From: Leptospira interrogans
Lineage (GTDB): Bacteria; Spirochaetota; Leptospiria; Leptospirales; Leptospiraceae
Length of the DNA stretch: 64,000 bases
Reading direction: 5' to 3'
NCBI RefSeq assembly: GCF_900156205.1
Contig: NZ_FTNA01000002.1
Coordinates: 227,524-291,523, forward strand
Part shown: positions 55,428-64,000 of the stretch, piece by piece
Layout of the letters: the number at the start of each line of letters is the position of its first letter
How positions within the stretch are numbered: the first letter of the stretch is position 1
Program-made: the position numbers and the translations under genes
Notes under the pieces: model-generated
Told to the model about the DNA's origin: nothing
Databases searched by the model: none
The model's input: only the letters and a program-made list of their open reading frames with translations

Positions 55428-55868
55428 TTACTTTCCACTCTTACCATCTGGCGCCGAAGTATTTTCTTTATGAGGATCATCCAAATTTTCGGGACGAAGA
55501 TAAAACACTTCGTTTTCTGGAGTTTGGAGATAAATCTCCGGGTCCATTTTAAAACTATAGAAAAATAGATACTTTTTAAATTTTACGTAAACTGTGTAAG
55601 TTCCCTTTTGCGGTTCGTAAAGCATTGTATCTGTATTTAAATCTTTGGTAATTTCTTTATATTCTAGATACCTGTGGTGAAGAGTATATTTTACTGCGGA
55701 AAGCAGGTTCTTTTCGAGAGTCGCTTTTTTCGCCGCGTCTGAAAGTTTTACGTTCTTATTGTACTCTTCTACCTTATTGAATTCCTCTACAACACCTTGC
55801 GATTTTCCGGCCTGAAGGCTAAAAAGTGCAAAGAAAAATAAAAGACAAATTGCGAGTATTTTCTTCAT
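55428..55868 (-). CDS. Small exported protein of unknown function
   Basis: The 146-aa product has a signal peptide (ILAICLLFFFALFSLQAG, cleavage near residue 20). A charged domain follows, with VEEFNKVEEYNKNVKLSDAA, then LEKNLLSAVKYTLHHRYLEY, YTVYVKFKKYLFFYSFKMD and a polar Asp/Pro-rich tail. I recognise no family. Its place between uvrD and cysQ in a bamA-containing operon suggests an envelope role, which is only inference. The gap to uvrD is 62 bp and may hold an internal promoter. Confidence 0.7.
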   Translation of the reverse strand: MKKILAICLLFFFALFSLQAGKSQGVVEEFNKVEEYNKNVKLSDAAKKATLEKNLLSAVKYTLHHRYLEYKEITKDLNTDTMLYEPQKGTYTVYVKFKKYLFFYSFKMDPEIYLQTPENEVFYLRPENLDDPHKENTSAPDGKSGK

Positions 55869-55930
55869 CTTGAGTTTCCTGTTTTTCGTTAATTATTATC
55901 GGATTTTAAAACGACAAACTTTCCACTTTC

Positions 55931-58129
<2,199 letters not shown>

Positions 58130-58132
58130 AGA

Positions 58133-61060
<2,928 letters not shown>

Positions 61061-61078
61061 AACCGCTTAAACCAGAAC

Positions 61079-61528
<450 letters not shown>

Positions 61529-61530
61529 AT

Positions 61531-62136
61531 TTATTTCATATATTTGAGAGCCTGACCGGAAAGATTTTCCATTTCAGCAATCGTGTCTTCTTTTTTCTTT
61601 TGAAAATAGTTATAAGCTACGTAAGCAGGAATCGCAATTGCAAGTCCCATTGCAGTAGTAATCAACGCCTCACTAATTCCAACTTCGGCCCCTCTAGTTC
61701 CAGAACCTTCTTCAAAAGAACGAATAATTCCAAGCACAGTTCCCAAAACTCCTAAAAGAGGAGAAATCGTAGCGATCGTGCCAAGTCCGGAAAGAAATCT
61801 TTCCATTTTTAAGATCTGTGCAAAACCAGCCGAAAGCATTTCTTCTTCGGCTGCTTCTAAATTTTTAAGGGAAGATTCAATACCTGCTTGAAGTACTAGA
61901 ATAGAAGGTCCGCTCTTCATTCCTTTTAGAAAATCGATTGCGGTATTCCAATTTCTTTGGCGAAACAATTCTTTCAAAGAACGCCAGTCTTCTTGAGAAA
62001 CCGGTTTCCATTTGGAAAAATAAATCAACCTTTCTATGATAATTGTAAAACCGATGATAGAAACTAAAACGATAACAATCGGTACAGATTCTGGAGGAAT
62101 TGCGGAAATTAGAGAATCAGATTTAGCTAGAAACAT
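61531..62136 (-). CDS. exbB: MotA/TolQ/ExbB proton channel family protein
   Basis: The 201-aa protein has three membrane helices: one near residues 19-35 and two in [20 protein letters not shown] and [20 protein letters not shown]. The conserved [20 protein letters not shown] and [10 protein letters not shown] stretches line the proton path. It works with the ExbD product encoded 2 bp downstream. The pair energises an outer-membrane process, here probably TonB-type import or Tol-like envelope upkeep. It follows recN by 111 bp. Confidence 0.93.
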   Translation of the reverse strand: MFLAKSDSLISAIPPESVPIVIVLVSIIGFTIIIERLIYFSKWKPVSQEDWRSLKELFRQRNWNTAIDFLKGMKSGPSILVLQAGIESSLKNLEAAEEEMLSAGFAQILKMERFLSGLGTIATISPLLGVLGTVLGIIRSFEEGSGTRGAEVGISEALITTAMGLAIAIPAYVAYNYFQKKKEDTIAEMENLSGQALKYMK

Positions 62137-62247
62137 TTGAGTAAAATTCTCCTATAAGTAGAGTTTAAAACTCTCTTGTAGCTGCCAAACAGTTTTCTAA
62201 TCCGCATACCTCCTTTTTACAGAGATTCTAAATCGAGAAATCTGCAA

Positions 62248-63954
<1,707 letters not shown>

Positions 63955-64000
63955 ACTTACCTCAAAATACTAAACAAATTATACCCTTTATTTAATTGCT

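Overview
The window looks like part of a chromosome of a pathogenic Leptospira (spirochaete), probably L. interrogans or a close relative. DNA is AT-rich with long non-coding gaps. Several proteins have relaxed spirochaetal lipoboxes. A FecR-domain lipoprotein at 35.7-36.9 kb reads as LipL45, there are two DUF1574 proteins (a family I know mainly from Leptospira), and a diderm toolkit (LpxC, BamA, ExbB/ExbD-type proteins) sits beside flagellar FliS. The species call rests on recognition, not on a database search.

Layout. 0-0.5 kb: hairpin repeats without a gene. 0.5-3.6 kb (minus): NYN-domain protein, MBOAT acyltransferase, DUF1574/SGNH-like protein. 3.7-10.6 kb: voltage-sensor-like membrane protein, Mpo1-like protein, TetR regulator, glpD, divergent alkyl-DHAP-synthase-like flavoprotein, ankyrin-repeat protein. 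10.8-17 kb: crotonase, envelope lipoprotein plus TPR protein, divergent anchored protein and cysteine-desulfurase-like enzyme. 17.5-19.1 kb: two tandem GxQxGxxN-repeat surface lipoproteins, the first frameshifted. 19.2-23.5 kb: dGTPase, DedA, HNH endonuclease, lipoprotein, J-domain protein, FliT/FlgN-like protein, FliS. 23.9-28.8 kb: purN, purH, two envelope proteins, transaldolase-family aldolase, small ORF. 28.8-29.9 kb: repeat-rich gap. 29.9-34.4 kb: a second MBOAT/DUF1574 cassette behind a pseudouridine synthase, then lipA. 34.4-35.7 kb: repeat-rich gap. 35.7-45 kb: LipL45, sugar-dehydrogenase-like protein, radical SAM protein, small Tyr/Asn-rich lipoprotein, AlkC-like protein, three AIM24 paralogues, SDR. 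45.4-52.4 kb: lpxC, PTS enzyme I, long-chain acyl-CoA synthetase, TlpA-like lipoprotein. 52.4-53.3 kb: motif-rich gap. 53.3-64 kb: one minus-strand run, recN-exbB-exbD-bamA-uvrD-small secreted protein-cysQ-glycosyltransferase.

How the genes fit together. Much of the window serves the envelope: lipid A (LpxC), outer-membrane protein assembly (BamA), proton-driven energisation (ExbBD), O-acylation (two MBOAT + SGNH-like pairs), glycosylation and lipoproteins. Central metabolism is represented by de novo purine synthesis, glycerol-3-phosphate and lipoate.

The least expected signals are in non-coding DNA. One is a hairpin repeat family with changing stems but a conserved loop and 3' tail. Another is a roughly 16-nt degenerate palindrome, TGTGGGAACTnnnACA, found about twenty times and only between genes. 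There is also a 65-bp dispersed repeat and a 130-bp block present in opposite orientation at both ends of a 34.7-kb interval. No rRNA, tRNA, CRISPR array, intact insertion sequence or prophage was seen.
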